Assembly: GCA_022736715.1 (NCBI GenBank)
Contig: DZDJ01000029.1
Location: forward strand, 1 to 36,761
Direction: 5' to 3'
Length of the DNA: 36,761 nucleotides
DNA from: Edaphobacter aggregans
GTDB lineage: Bacteria > Acidobacteriota > Terriglobia > Terriglobales > Acidobacteriaceae
In this document: piece after piece, positions 1-7,493 of the stretch
Layout: each line of letters opens with the position of its first letter
How positions within the stretch are numbered: the stretch's first letter is position 1
Notes under the pieces: model-generated
The model's input: only the letters and a program-made list of their open reading frames with translations
Told to the model about the DNA's origin: nothing
Database searches by the model: none
Position numbers and translations under genes: made by a program

Positions 1-49
1 GAGTTTCTCGTGCGCCCGTCTTCCCGCCCCTGACTGCTGCTCCTGCTTA

Positions 50-162
50 GAGCGGTTTTCCAGTTGGTATAGAGGGGACGTGATGCCATGAAATGGCTTT
101 TTTCTCAAGAAAAAGCCGTCCTGCATGTTCTTTGAAACTCCACGAAAACTGGAGAACCGCTC
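50..162 (-). repeat. 113-bp MITE-like element, copy 1
   Basis: One of four near-identical elements in the window. The termini form a 15-bp inverted repeat (AGCGGTTTTCCAGTT at 51-65, complement at 147-161, one mismatch). An internal hairpin is built from GGCTTTTT and its complement. The element is bracketed by TA at 48-49 and 163-164, as expected of insertion at a TA dinucleotide. It lies downstream of the nusB terminator. It carries no transposase, so it would be non-autonomous. Confidence 0.85.
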
Positions 163-224
163 TAGAGCGGGAGCACTTTTCTCGCCCACGCATTATAAAA
201 GGGCGCCCGACGGGCTAAACACAA

Positions 225-248
225 GCACACTGCTGGAGCGCAGTGTGC
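225..248 (-). terminator. terminator of the ribH-nusB unit
   Basis: A perfect 9-bp stem (GCACACTGC and GCAGTGTGC, loop of 6) begins 17 bases after the nusB stop. On the minus strand it is followed by the T-rich stretch TTGTGTTT. This fits a rho-independent terminator closing the minus-strand operon. Confidence 0.65.
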
Positions 249-265
249 CTTCTGATTCCTGAGGC

Positions 266-688
266 CTACTTGTAGCGGGTTTCCAGAATGGTCCTGGAAA
301 CGGCGTCCAGAATGCCGTTCAGGAACTGTACGGATTCCGGTGCGGCGTAGCGGCGGGCAATCTCCAGCGCTTCATTGATGATGATGGGCGCCGGAGTGGC
401 CGGGAAGCCGAGCATTTCGCCCACGGCGGTGCGCAGCAGGTTGCGGTCCACGCAGGCCATGCGCTCCAGCCGCCAGTTTTTGGCGTGCTTCTCAATGAGG
501 GCGTCGATTTCTTCCTGCCGTTCAGTGGCGACGCGGAACAGGTCTTCGGCAAAGCCACGGGTCTCGTCGTCCACGTCGTCGCGGGAGTTCCAGAAGACTT
601 TGTAGACGTGCTCCGGGGTCTGTTTGCCAAGGTCGGCCTGGAAGAGCATCTGCATTACGAGTTCGCGCGATTTGCGCCGGGTTCCCAT
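266..688 (-). CDS. nusB: transcription antitermination factor NusB
   Basis: The 140-residue product is an all-helical NusB family protein. It starts MGTRRKSRELVMQMLFQ, the usual N-terminal arginine-rich motif, and has the conserved segment PIIINEALEIARRYA followed by FLNGILDAV near the C-terminus. NusB binds boxA RNA with NusE (S10) during rRNA antitermination. The open frame extends 50 codons further upstream, but that part lies inside ribH in another frame. The ATG at 688 is chosen because it sits directly after the ribH stop (690-692) and gives the normal family length. The ribH-nusB order is widespread in bacteria, and the two are probably translationally coupled. Confidence 0.95.
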   Translation of the reverse strand: MGTRRKSRELVMQMLFQADLGKQTPEHVYKVFWNSRDDVDDETRGFAEDLFRVATERQEEIDALIEKHAKNWRLERMACVDRNLLRTAVGEMLGFPATPAPIIINEALEIARRYAAPESVQFLNGILDAVSRTILETRYK

Positions 689-689
689 G

Positions 690-1562
690 TCAGGCCTGCT
701 CCCCGGCTGCAATTTTCCGTTGGATGGAGACCATCTCGATGGCGGCGATGGCGGCCTCGAACCCCTTGTTGCCGGCCTTGACGCCAGCGCGGTCGAGCGC
801 CTGCTCCAGCGTTTCGCAGGTAAGTACGCCAAAGGCATGCGGGATGCCGGTTTCCTGCTGCGACTGTCCGATACCGCGAGAAACCTCGTTGTAGATGGCC
901 TCGTAGTGGGCCGTTTCGCCGCGCAGCAGGCAGCCGAGCGTGAGGATGGCGTCGTACTTTTTGCTTTCGGCCAGGGTGCGGGCGGCAGAGGGAATCTCCC
1001 ATGCGCCGGGTACGCGGACGATCTGGATGCCCTGCCGGGCAGCGCCGCTGCGGTGCAGGCCGTCGAGCGAGCCCTGCAGCAGGCGGTCTGTGATGACGGC
1101 GTTCCAGCGCGCTACGACGATGGCGAAGCGCATGCCTGAGGCAGAGAGGTCGCCCTCAATGGCGACAGGCCTGCCGTGCAGCGGGTTTTCCGACTCCCAG
1201 AAGCCGTAAACCGTGCCGGGAATGGGTTCGACGGTGAAGAGGCGCGAGTTCCAGTGCGTCTCGGAAACAGCAGAGAGCCGTTTGGAGGCTTCGGCTTCGC
1301 TGAAGGTCTTTGTCAGCCAGCTTTTGGCGACCGCATGGACGGCGTCGAGTTGCGTAACTTCCACCAGAATCTGCGGCGTAGCGGGCCGCTGGCCCTGCAC
1401 GAATTCCAGATTGCCGAGCGGCGCCAGAAACGGTGCGCCCTCACTTTTGCCGTCGCTCCAGCCTTTGCCGGGTTCAAAACCGATGGCCGCAAAAAAACTC
1501 TTCAACTGGTCGAACTCTGCTTCCGAGCTGGCGGCTTTCACCAGCGTCATTCCCTTGATCAT
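690..1562 (-). CDS. ribH: VOC-like domain fused to 6,7-dimethyl-8-ribityllumazine synthase
   Basis: The 290-residue product is about twice the usual RibH length of roughly 155 residues. Residues 135-290 are lumazine synthase: FAIVVARWN at 146-154, VPGAWEIP at 184-191, the phosphate-binding GET at 215-217 with the catalytic-type His219, and a TCETLEQALDRAG helix. This domain condenses the ribityl-pyrimidinedione with 3,4-dihydroxy-2-butanone 4-phosphate in riboflavin synthesis. Residues 1-130 look like a VOC/glyoxalase-type beta-alpha module (MTLVKAASSEAEFDQLKSFF, then beta strands ending in GTVYGFWESENPLHG). The start at 1562 is the first Met matching the VOC fold. The frame is open to 1634, and no strong ribosome binding site decides. 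The role of the N-terminal domain is unknown. The gene is followed immediately by nusB. Confidence 0.88.
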   Translation of the reverse strand: MIKGMTLVKAASSEAEFDQLKSFFAAIGFEPGKGWSDGKSEGAPFLAPLGNLEFVQGQRPATPQILVEVTQLDAVHAVAKSWLTKTFSEAEASKRLSAVSETHWNSRLFTVEPIPGTVYGFWESENPLHGRPVAIEGDLSASGMRFAIVVARWNAVITDRLLQGSLDGLHRSGAARQGIQIVRVPGAWEIPSAARTLAESKKYDAILTLGCLLRGETAHYEAIYNEVSRGIGQSQQETGIPHAFGVLTCETLEQALDRAGVKAGNKGFEAAIAAIEMVSIQRKIAAGEQA

Positions 1563-1690
1563 GTTTTGATTGTATCGTTTCCGGCGGCCTGTAATGCGGC
1601 TGCCGCCACACCCGACATTGGATTCCTGATACACTCACCCGTTCCGCTTTAGTTTTTCTTTCTGGAAACTGGTTTGCAGGAAAGGGCTGA

Positions 1691-2473
1691 ATGACATACG
1701 AGAATCTGCGCTGTGAGGTGCGTGGCCCGGTGGCCACGGTAACGCTGGACCGCCCCAAGGTGCTGAATGCGCTGAATGCGGCCACGATTGGTGAATTGCA
1801 TGCAGTGTTCACCGCGCTGGCGGCGGACGAAGCTGTGCGCGCCATTCTGCTGACGGGCGCGGGCGAAAAGGCCTTTGCTGCCGGGGCAGACATCAACGAG
1901 CTGGCTACGGTCAACGGCATGGCCGGTAAGGAACTGGCGCTGCGCGGGCAAGCGGCGTTCAGCCTGATGGAGAACTGCGGCAAGCCGGTGATTGCCTGCA
2001 TCAACGGGTTTGCGCTGGGCGGCGGCTGTGAACTGGCGCTGGCCTGCACGCTGCGCCTGGCCAGCGAAACAGCGCGCCTTGGCCAGCCAGAGGTAAAGCT
2101 GGGGCTGATTCCCGGCTACGGCGGCAGCCAGCGGTTGCCGCGGCTGGTGGGCAAGGGGGCGGCGCTGCAACTGATTCTGACAGGGGACATGATCTCCGCG
2201 CAGGAGGCGCTGCGGATCGGGCTGGTGAATGAGGTGCTGCCAGCGGACAAGCTGCTGGCGCGTGGCGAGGAGATGGCGCAGAGCATTGCCTCGGTTGCGC
2301 CGCTGGCGGTAAAGCACTGCCTGGAGGCGGTGAACCGCGGGTATGACCTGCCGCTCGACGAGGCGCTGTATCTGGAGGCGTCGCTATTTGGGCTTTGCTG
2401 CGGCACGGAGGACAAGGCCGAGGGGACAGAGGCGTTTCTCGCCAAGCGGAAACCAGAATGGAACGGGCGCTGA
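1691..2473 (+). CDS. enoyl-CoA hydratase / crotonase family protein
   Basis: The 260-residue product has the full crotonase fold at normal length. The oxyanion-hole segments AFAAGADI (61-68) and GFALGGGCELA (106-116) are present, as are both acid/base glutamates of true hydratases, Glu114 and Glu134 (GQPEVKLGLIPG). It therefore probably adds water to short-chain trans-2-enoyl-CoA (crotonyl-CoA) in fatty acid or butanoate metabolism. The substrate cannot be fixed from sequence. A strong ribosome binding site AGGAAAGG lies just before the ATG. It is divergent from ribH-nusB, with promoters presumably within 1563-1690. No beta-oxidation partner genes are adjacent. Confidence 0.9.
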   Translation: MTYENLRCEVRGPVATVTLDRPKVLNALNAATIGELHAVFTALAADEAVRAILLTGAGEKAFAAGADINELATVNGMAGKELALRGQAAFSLMENCGKPVIACINGFALGGGCELALACTLRLASETARLGQPEVKLGLIPGYGGSQRLPRLVGKGAALQLILTGDMISAQEALRIGLVNEVLPADKLLARGEEMAQSIASVAPLAVKHCLEAVNRGYDLPLDEALYLEASLFGLCCGTEDKAEGTEAFLAKRKPEWNGR

Positions 2474-2733
2474 GGTGCGCTCTCGCTTGTCCGGGCTGTT
2501 CGTTCTCTTTCGGGGTGTCCAGAGGGGATATTTCTCGCTTCAGATTGGTGGCGCGAGACGACTGCTGGCAGCAGACGAATTGCTGATCTCAGACGAAAAC
2601 TGCCTGGCGTAAGCTGATTTTTACTTGTAGATCGCGGATCAATGGGTGGTTTGGCGATTTAGTATCTATCCCAGATGCATCCCTGACGAGAACGGCGTTT
2701 ATCGTTACTAATCCAATTTGCGATGACAAGTTC

Positions 2734-3660
2734 TTAAACGCTTCCGCTTCCGAAGTTGCCAGTGACCACAGACAGCCATTCTTCGAACTCGTCGACGCCA
2801 AATTTGTTTTTTGCGTAGTTGCACCCTAGATGGGTGATGTGCAAATTCTCGCCACGATAGTCTCCTCTCGTGCTGTCGATCCGATCAGGAGAAGGCTGTA
2901 GAAGTCCGGGAAGAGCGGGCATCGGTACGGGGCGCTGACAGAGACCACAGAACCCCTTCTGCTCTTCCCACTTTTTAAAGATCAGCTCCATCGTTTCCGT
3001 TCGCGGCCCGGCTTCACGATTCGGATTTAGGCGAATTGATGTAGACCCGCTCGCTCTCGCGCGCTGCTCAATTAAGTCCGCCATTCTGTAGACTTCCTGC
3101 TTCAATTCTCTTGGCGCATCCAAAAGCCGCGTGCGGGCTTCCGCCTTCACCGCAATAGCTTGCTTCTTCAGAGCAATCTCAGTGAGTTTCAGATTTTGGA
3201 TCGACTCGCGCTCTTCAGCGTCCAGTTGAACGAAGCTTCCGAAGTTTTCTGGGCTGCCGAGCTTGCTGTAAGTGTGTGGAGCGTAATCATAGATTGAGGG
3301 GAGACCACTTATCGCCCACGCCTTAGTGATCGCAAATGCATACATCCAGCGGTCCCCGAAGTCCTTTTGCGACTGTGTCCAGCTTTCCTCCGGGATGAGG
3401 TCACGGGTCTTAAACTCCCCTCTGAGATCCATCGATACCAACGAAAGCAGTCGGCTTCGATGTGAGGGATCGGGCGTGTTGATACTACTCGTTGTGCCAA
3501 CATAGATCACAAAGTCCCGAGCTGGATCATAGATGCTCCGCATCCGTCGGCCTACGGCCTGCTTTGAGAAAGATACAGCTGGCCAGTCGTCAGAGGCTGG
3601 ACCCCATTCAGACTTCAAGAAGAACTTGCTTTCGGAACTAACGACCTCTTTCAGGAGCAT
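2734..3660 (-). CDS. HNH-type nuclease with N-terminal PUA/EVE-like region (putative)
   Basis: A 308-residue protein. The C-terminal 80 residues form an HNH/His-Me-finger-like domain: a CGLC knuckle at 238-241, then PSPDRIDSTRGDYRGENLHI (256-275), HLGCN ending at Asn281 and a Lys284. The PSPDRID form, with Arg in place of the usual first His, is seen in many uncharacterised HNH proteins. The N-terminal part (about 10-150) has Trp-rich beta segments, RDFVIYVGTTS and RWMYAFAITKAW, reminiscent of EVE/PUA-like base-recognition domains. A basic helical linker (150-215) joins the two. If that reading is right, this would be a type IV-like, modification-sensing restriction enzyme. The gene stands alone, is poorer in GC than its neighbours and looks horizontally acquired. 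Nuclease fold likely; the N-terminal assignment is tentative. Confidence 0.65.
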   Translation of the reverse strand: MLLKEVVSSESKFFLKSEWGPASDDWPAVSFSKQAVGRRMRSIYDPARDFVIYVGTTSSINTPDPSHRSRLLSLVSMDLRGEFKTRDLIPEESWTQSQKDFGDRWMYAFAITKAWAISGLPSIYDYAPHTYSKLGSPENFGSFVQLDAEERESIQNLKLTEIALKKQAIAVKAEARTRLLDAPRELKQEVYRMADLIEQRARASGSTSIRLNPNREAGPRTETMELIFKKWEEQKGFCGLCQRPVPMPALPGLLQPSPDRIDSTRGDYRGENLHITHLGCNYAKNKFGVDEFEEWLSVVTGNFGSGSV

Positions 3661-4054
3661 ACTGCCAATTATGCCAGAGCTACCTCGCCGTCCAAGTCGC
3701 CGAGCTGTGCCCGCGTGTTGCGAGCGTTTCGCTTAGCATCGACGCCTTAGCAATTTAGGTAACGACAAGTCGGCTTGGGTTGACTAATCAACCGCTCAGC
3801 TATCGACTTCAGGCCAAATCACTCATTCACTCTGGCCTGTGGCCGTTCTTTGCGACAGGCTCAGGATCGCCCCTGGCCTCTGGCGGGAACGGCTTTTCTG
3901 CCGAGGCGCACCGTGCAAGGCGGGAATGGGCCAGTTCCGGAATGCGTGGCAAAGGCCGCTGAAAAATATAGGGTTGCGATGGTTGAGAAAATGTACGGTG
4001 GAGGCCGCAGAAAACCGCAGCCGGAACCGGGCTTTGCTTGATATTCTAGGACTC
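3661..4054. other. intergenic stretch without a supported gene
   Basis: About 390 bases between the divergent HNH gene and the lipoprotein. Short open frames exist but lack ribosome binding sites and conserved-looking sequence. The composition changes from AT-richer to GC-rich at about 3830, which may mark the edge of the inserted HNH segment. Promoters for both neighbours should lie here, but none is clear. Confidence 0.4.
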
Positions 4055-4609
4055 GTGCGCGGCAAACTTTCTCAACTGGCTCTCGGTCTTGGTGGTTGTG
4101 GGCTGGCCCTCGCGCTGGGGGGGTGCAAGCATGTACCGGCCTTTCCGGAGCCGGGCCAGTTTGTGAAGCAGCATCACGCGGAGATGGATACGGCGCGCCA
4201 GCAACTGGAGTTGATTCCGCCGCCGTCGAAGAGTCGTTACCTGGCGGTCAGCACGCTTTCCAGTTGGGAGAATCCCTTTATCACCGTGCAGCAGGACATG
4301 CTGGTGCTGCACGTGTTGCAGCCGGACGCCAATCCCAGCACCTTCGACCAGGGTGGTTTGTTGCGGCCGGTTTCGGCGCGGCGGCAGGACCTGGATCTTC
4401 TCCTGGGCGACCTGCCGCAGGCGCTGGCTGCGATTCCGGAAGAGGCCTGGCCGTATGGCCGCGTGGTGGCGGTGGAAGAGGTACACAACATTCCCAAAAA
4501 TCAGGAGCCGGGGGTGCGTCGCAATGTGGAAGCGACCATCAAGGTGTTGAACGAGCTCGGCGTGGTGGTGGATGAGTGGCCGGAGCCGAACGTAAATTCC
4601 ATGCACTGA
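4055..4609 (+). CDS. hypothetical lipoprotein
   Basis: The product is 184 residues. A GTG start at 4055 is preferred because TAGGA lies just upstream and it begins a clean lipoprotein signal: a basic start (VRGK), a Leu/Ala/Gly-rich core and the lipobox LALGGC. The frame remains open further upstream, but that part reads like non-coding sequence. The mature part has no recognised domain. It contains QFVKQHHAEMDTARQQLEL, a central beta-rich region and PNVNSMH at the C-terminus. It is presumably tethered to a membrane. A tandem repeat and a hairpin follow the stop codon. Real gene probable; function unknown. Confidence 0.65.
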   Translation: MRGKLSQLALGLGGCGLALALGGCKHVPAFPEPGQFVKQHHAEMDTARQQLELIPPPSKSRYLAVSTLSSWENPFITVQQDMLVLHVLQPDANPSTFDQGGLLRPVSARRQDLDLLLGDLPQALAAIPEEAWPYGRVVAVEEVHNIPKNQEPGVRRNVEATIKVLNELGVVVDEWPEPNVNSMH

Positions 4610-4610
4610 T

Positions 4611-4683
4611 GCGTGGGAGAATTAGGCTGCGTGGGAGAAATAAGCCGCAGCGGGAGAAATAGGCTGCGTGGGGCAAATAAGCC
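4611..4683 (+). repeat. four tandem 18-19-bp units
   Basis: Directly after the lipoprotein stop there are four imperfect units of the type GCGTGGGAGAAATAAGCC (4611-4628, 4629-4646, 4647-4665 with one extra base, 4666-4683). Each holds a GGGAGAAATA-like core. The array runs into a hairpin. Confidence 0.75.
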
Positions 4684-4703
4684 GCAGCGACCCAGGGCTG
4701 CGG
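4682..4703 (+). terminator. hairpin after the lipoprotein gene
   Basis: A perfect 7-bp stem, CCGCAGC with GCTGCGG, and an 8-base loop. No T-tract follows, so intrinsic termination is uncertain. It could equally protect the 3' end of the lipoprotein mRNA. Confidence 0.35.
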
Positions 4704-4776
4704 CAGCCTGTACCTGATAAGATGAGCACAATCCTGTAGCAAACGAATCCAGCAATACCATAGCCAACGCTCGAAT

Positions 4777-6300
4777 ATGACGACACCACTGCACACCACT
4801 GCGCTCGCCGTCTTTTGCTTCTTTTTCCTTCTGGTCACCTTTGCCGGGTTCTGGGCCATTCGCTGGCGCAGAGCACCGGACCAGGAGGCACAGCACAGCC
4901 TGGAGGAGTGGGGACTGGCTGGCCGCCGCTTTGGCACGCTCATCACCTGGTTTCTGGTGGGGGGCGACCTGTACACGGCGTACACGGTGATTGCCGTTCC
5001 GGCGCTGTTGTATGGCGTGGGCGCCTTTGGATTTTTTGCCGTGCCGTATGCCACGATTGCGTATCCGTACATGATGCTGGTGCTGCCGCGCATCTGGAAG
5101 GTGAGCCACAAGCATGGCTACGTGACGTTTGCCGACTTTGTGCGCGGGCGCTATGGCAACCGCTGGCTGACGCTGGCGATTGCTGTGACCGGCATTCTGG
5201 CGCTGATGCCGTATATCGCGTTGCAGATTGTGGGCCTGCAGGCGGCGATTGCCGTGATGGGCATTCATGGCGAGTGGCCGCTGATTGCCGCGTTTCTGGT
5301 GCTGGCGGCCTACACCTACTCCAGCGGGCTGCGCGCTCCGGCAATGATTGCCATCGTCAAGGACGTCATGCTGTACATCATGGTGCTGGCCGGGGTGCTG
5401 ATATTGCCGTATAAAGCGGGCGGATATGCGCACATCTTTCATGCAGCGGCGGCTGCGCTGGCGACGCACCATCCGGCTGGTTCGCTGCTGCTGCATCCGC
5501 CGCAGTTCATGGCCTACTCCACGCTGGCGATCGGCTCGGCGATTGCGCTGATGCTGTATCCGCATACGGCGACGGGCGTGCTGAGCGCATCGAGCGGGAA
5601 CGTGATTCGCCGCAATGCCGCGTTGCTGCCGGCGTACAGCTTTCTGCTGGGGTTGATTGCGCTGCTGGGATATGTGGCGCTGGCGCTGGGCGTCCAGACA
5701 AAGGACACGAGCAGCGTGGTGCCGCTGCTGTTTCTGCATTCCTTCCCGGAATGGTTCGGCGGCTTTTGCCTGGCGGCGATCGGCATTGGCGCGCTGGTGC
5801 CTGCGGCGATCATGTCCATTGCCGCGGCCAACCTGTTTACGCGCAATGTGTGGGGCGAGCTGGCGAGCAGGCCGATGACGCCGCGGGAGGAGTCTTCCAT
5901 GGCGAAGGTGGTGTCGCTGGTGGTGAAGGTGGGCGCGCTGGCCTTCATTCTGCTGCTGCCGACGCAGTATGCCATTCAACTGCAACTGCTGGGCGGCATC
6001 TGGATTGCGCAGCTATTTCCGTCAGTGGTGTGCGGCGTGTACACGCGCTGGTTCCATCCGTATGCGCTGGTGGCCGGATGGGCGGCCGGAATGTACAGCG
6101 GCACGGCGATGGCGGCGGCGCTGCACCTGAAAAGCTCCGTGTATCCGCTGCATCTGTTTGGGCATGTGTATGCGATGTACGCCGCGGTGCCTGCGCTGGT
6201 GCTGAATCTGCTGGTGGCCGGGCTGCTGACGCCGCTTTTCCATCGGATGAAGTTGTCAGCAGGCAGTGATCAGACGAGTGCGGAAGATTATGCAGGGTGA
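4777..6300 (+). CDS. sodium:solute symporter (SSS family, MctP-like)
   Basis: A 507-residue polytopic membrane protein with about 13 hydrophobic helices, the usual size of the SSS family. Early segments include SLEEWGLAGRRFGTL, typical of the loop after TM1, then WFLVGGDLYTAYTV and YVTFADFVRGRYGNRWL. These features resemble monocarboxylate/amino acid permeases of the MctP type. The protein would use the Na+ gradient to import a small organic solute; the substrate cannot be told from sequence. No sensor kinase or acs gene is next to it. A strong hairpin follows 5 bases after the stop. The ATG at 4777 has no clear ribosome binding site but gives a proper N-terminal TM segment. Confidence 0.88.
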   Translation: MTTPLHTTALAVFCFFFLLVTFAGFWAIRWRRAPDQEAQHSLEEWGLAGRRFGTLITWFLVGGDLYTAYTVIAVPALLYGVGAFGFFAVPYATIAYPYMMLVLPRIWKVSHKHGYVTFADFVRGRYGNRWLTLAIAVTGILALMPYIALQIVGLQAAIAVMGIHGEWPLIAAFLVLAAYTYSSGLRAPAMIAIVKDVMLYIMVLAGVLILPYKAGGYAHIFHAAAAALATHHPAGSLLLHPPQFMAYSTLAIGSAIALMLYPHTATGVLSASSGNVIRRNAALLPAYSFLLGLIALLGYVALALGVQTKDTSSVVPLLFLHSFPEWFGGFCLAAIGIGALVPAAIMSIAAANLFTRNVWGELASRPMTPREESSMAKVVSLVVKVGALAFILLLPTQYAIQLQLLGGIWIAQLFPSVVCGVYTRWFHPYALVAGWAAGMYSGTAMAAALHLKSSVYPLHLFGHVYAMYAAVPALVLNLLVAGLLTPLFHRMKLSAGSDQTSAEDYAG

Positions 6301-6304
6301 GACT

Positions 6305-6330
6305 GGTTCCCGGTCTCAAAGGCGGGAACC
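6305..6330 (+). terminator. hairpin after the symporter gene
   Basis: Perfect 8-bp arms, GGTTCCCG and CGGGAACC, with a 10-base loop, begin 5 bases after the symporter stop. There is no T-run, so this is a likely 3'-end structure rather than a textbook terminator. Confidence 0.5.
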
Positions 6331-6360
6331 GGGGCACATGCTTGTACTATCCAGAAACTA

Positions 6361-6473
6361 GAGCGGTTTTCCAGTTTTCGTGGAGTTTCAAAGAATGTGC
6401 AGGATGGCTTTTTCTTGAGAAAAAAGCCATTTCAGGGCATCACGTTCCCTCTACACCAACTGGAAAACCGCTA
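6361..6473 (+). repeat. 113-bp MITE-like element, copy 2
   Basis: This copy has perfect 15-bp terminal inverted repeats, AGCGGTTTTCCAGTT (6362-6376) and its complement (6458-6472). TA flanks it at 6359-6360 and 6474-6475. It lies between the symporter terminator and the second repeat family, in opposite orientation to copies 1 and 4. A 25-codon open frame inside it (MQDGFFLRKK...) is a by-product of the repeat. Confidence 0.88.
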
Positions 6474-6475
6474 TA

Positions 6476-6632
6476 AGGCAAAGCAGAGTTGCTGTGAGGT
6501 GTGCGCTTTTTTGAAGGGAGTTCCCGCCCGCCGCTCCCTGTTGGCCGCGCCGGCTCAAGGCCCGCGGCTTCGTCTTACACCATCTCTGCCTTTGCTTTGG
6601 AGCAAGCAGGAGCCGGCCAACTCCGTGGTCGT
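6476..6632 (+). repeat. second dispersed repeat, copy A
   Basis: This stretch matches the reverse complement of about 29428-29603. Shared blocks include GCAGAGTTGCTG, AGGTGTGCGCTTTT, CCCTGTTGGCCGCGCCGGCT and a TCTCTGC-type block ending in TTTGCTTTGG. Relative to copy B it lacks about 25 bases around 6530. It is non-coding and directly abuts MITE copy 2. Confidence 0.75.
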
Positions 6633-6708
6633 CCGTGGAAACCGGTGGTCAGGCCGTTGTCTTTACTGCACGTAGCAACAACCACCACTCACGGAGTAGG
6701 ATGGCCCT

Positions 6709-7374
6709 ATGCAGCCGCTGGACGAATTGCTGAAGCAGGCGGAGGTCGCGCATGGGCATCTATGCGCCGGGCAGGTGCTGGGCGTGCGCATGGCCATGCT
6801 GGGGTGCTCGCGGCTGGGCATCGACGAGCCGCATGGCAAGGACCGCAAGCGGCTGGTCACGTTTGTGGAGATTGACCGCTGCGCCACCGATGCCATCGGC
6901 GTGGTCACGGGCTGCCGGCTGGGCAAGCGGGCGCTCAAGTTCCGCGACTGGGGCAAGATGGCGGCCACCTTCATCGACCTGCAGACGAACCGCGCCATCC
7001 GTATTGCGGCCAAAGAGTCCTCCAGGGCCCGCGCAAAGGAGCTGTATCCTCACATTGAACAGCGGAACCAACAGCAGATGCTGGCATATCGTGAGATGCC
7101 GGACGCGGAGCTGTTCGACGAAGTGTGGGTGCGTGTGGAGCTGCCGCCCAGGGAGTTTCCCGGTTACAAAGGCGAGCGCATTGCCTGCGCCGAATGTGGC
7201 GAAGGCATCCATTACAACCGCCACATCGTGCGCGAAGGGCGCATCCTTTGCCGAGCCTGCGCCGAGCCGGAGGCGCGCTACTACCAGCCGCTGACGCTGG
7301 AAGAAATTGCCGCGCAAAGCAGCAAGGCCGGTGGGGAAGTGCTCCCGCAACCGGCCTGCAAGGACTGCCTGTAG
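6709..7374 (+). CDS. FmdE-like protein with C-terminal zinc ribbon
   Basis: The 221-residue product matches the FmdE family, named for subunit E of formylmethanofuran dehydrogenase. The N-terminal domain has HGHLCAGQVLGVRM (His17, Cys19), DRCATDAIGVVTGCRLGK (Cys58, Asp61, Cys69) and a following FRDWGKMAATFID. A C-terminal zinc ribbon of the form CAEC...CRAC follows, and the chain ends in CKDCL. In other bacteria the family occurs with molybdenum or tungsten enzymes, where its role is not settled. Here no formylmethanofuran dehydrogenase or molybdopterin gene is adjacent, so the function is open. The ATG is preceded by GGAGTAGGA, though the spacing is longer than usual. Confidence 0.82.
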   Translation: MQPLDELLKQAEVAHGHLCAGQVLGVRMAMLGCSRLGIDEPHGKDRKRLVTFVEIDRCATDAIGVVTGCRLGKRALKFRDWGKMAATFIDLQTNRAIRIAAKESSRARAKELYPHIEQRNQQQMLAYREMPDAELFDEVWVRVELPPREFPGYKGERIACAECGEGIHYNRHIVREGRILCRACAEPEARYYQPLTLEEIAAQSSKAGGEVLPQPACKDCL

Positions 7375-7380
7375 CGTTTA

Positions 7381-7493
7381 TAGCGGTTCTCCAGTTTTCG
7401 TGGAGTTTCCAGGAATATGCAGGACGGCTTTTTCTTGAGAAAAAAGCCATTTCAGGGCATCACGTTCCCTCTACACCAACTGGAAAACCGCTA
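7381..7493 (+). repeat. 113-bp MITE-like element, copy 3, at the gatA 3' end
   Basis: Same family as the copies at 50, 6361 and 24682. The left flank is TA (7379-7380) and the right flank is TG instead of TA. The right terminal repeat (7478-7492) lies inside the gatA reading frame and supplies its last ten residues and stop codon. Confidence 0.88.

Noticed and set aside
1563-1690. Possible FMN riboswitch upstream of the lumazine synthase
   Set aside because: None of the conserved RFN-element sequence blocks is visible in the short spacer.
4611-4683. Possible CRISPR array
   Set aside because: The units are directly adjacent with no spacers and no cas genes are present.
4501-5985. 494-codon minus-strand frame opposite the symporter
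   Set aside because: Arg/Gln/His-rich low-complexity translation typical of an antisense shadow; the plus strand encodes a clear membrane transporter.
6396-6475. Conserved 25-residue frame MQDGFFLRKKPFQG... in several MITE copies
   Set aside because: It lies wholly inside the MITE, mirrors the terminal and internal inverted repeats, and has no ribosome binding site. Its conservation follows from the DNA repeat.
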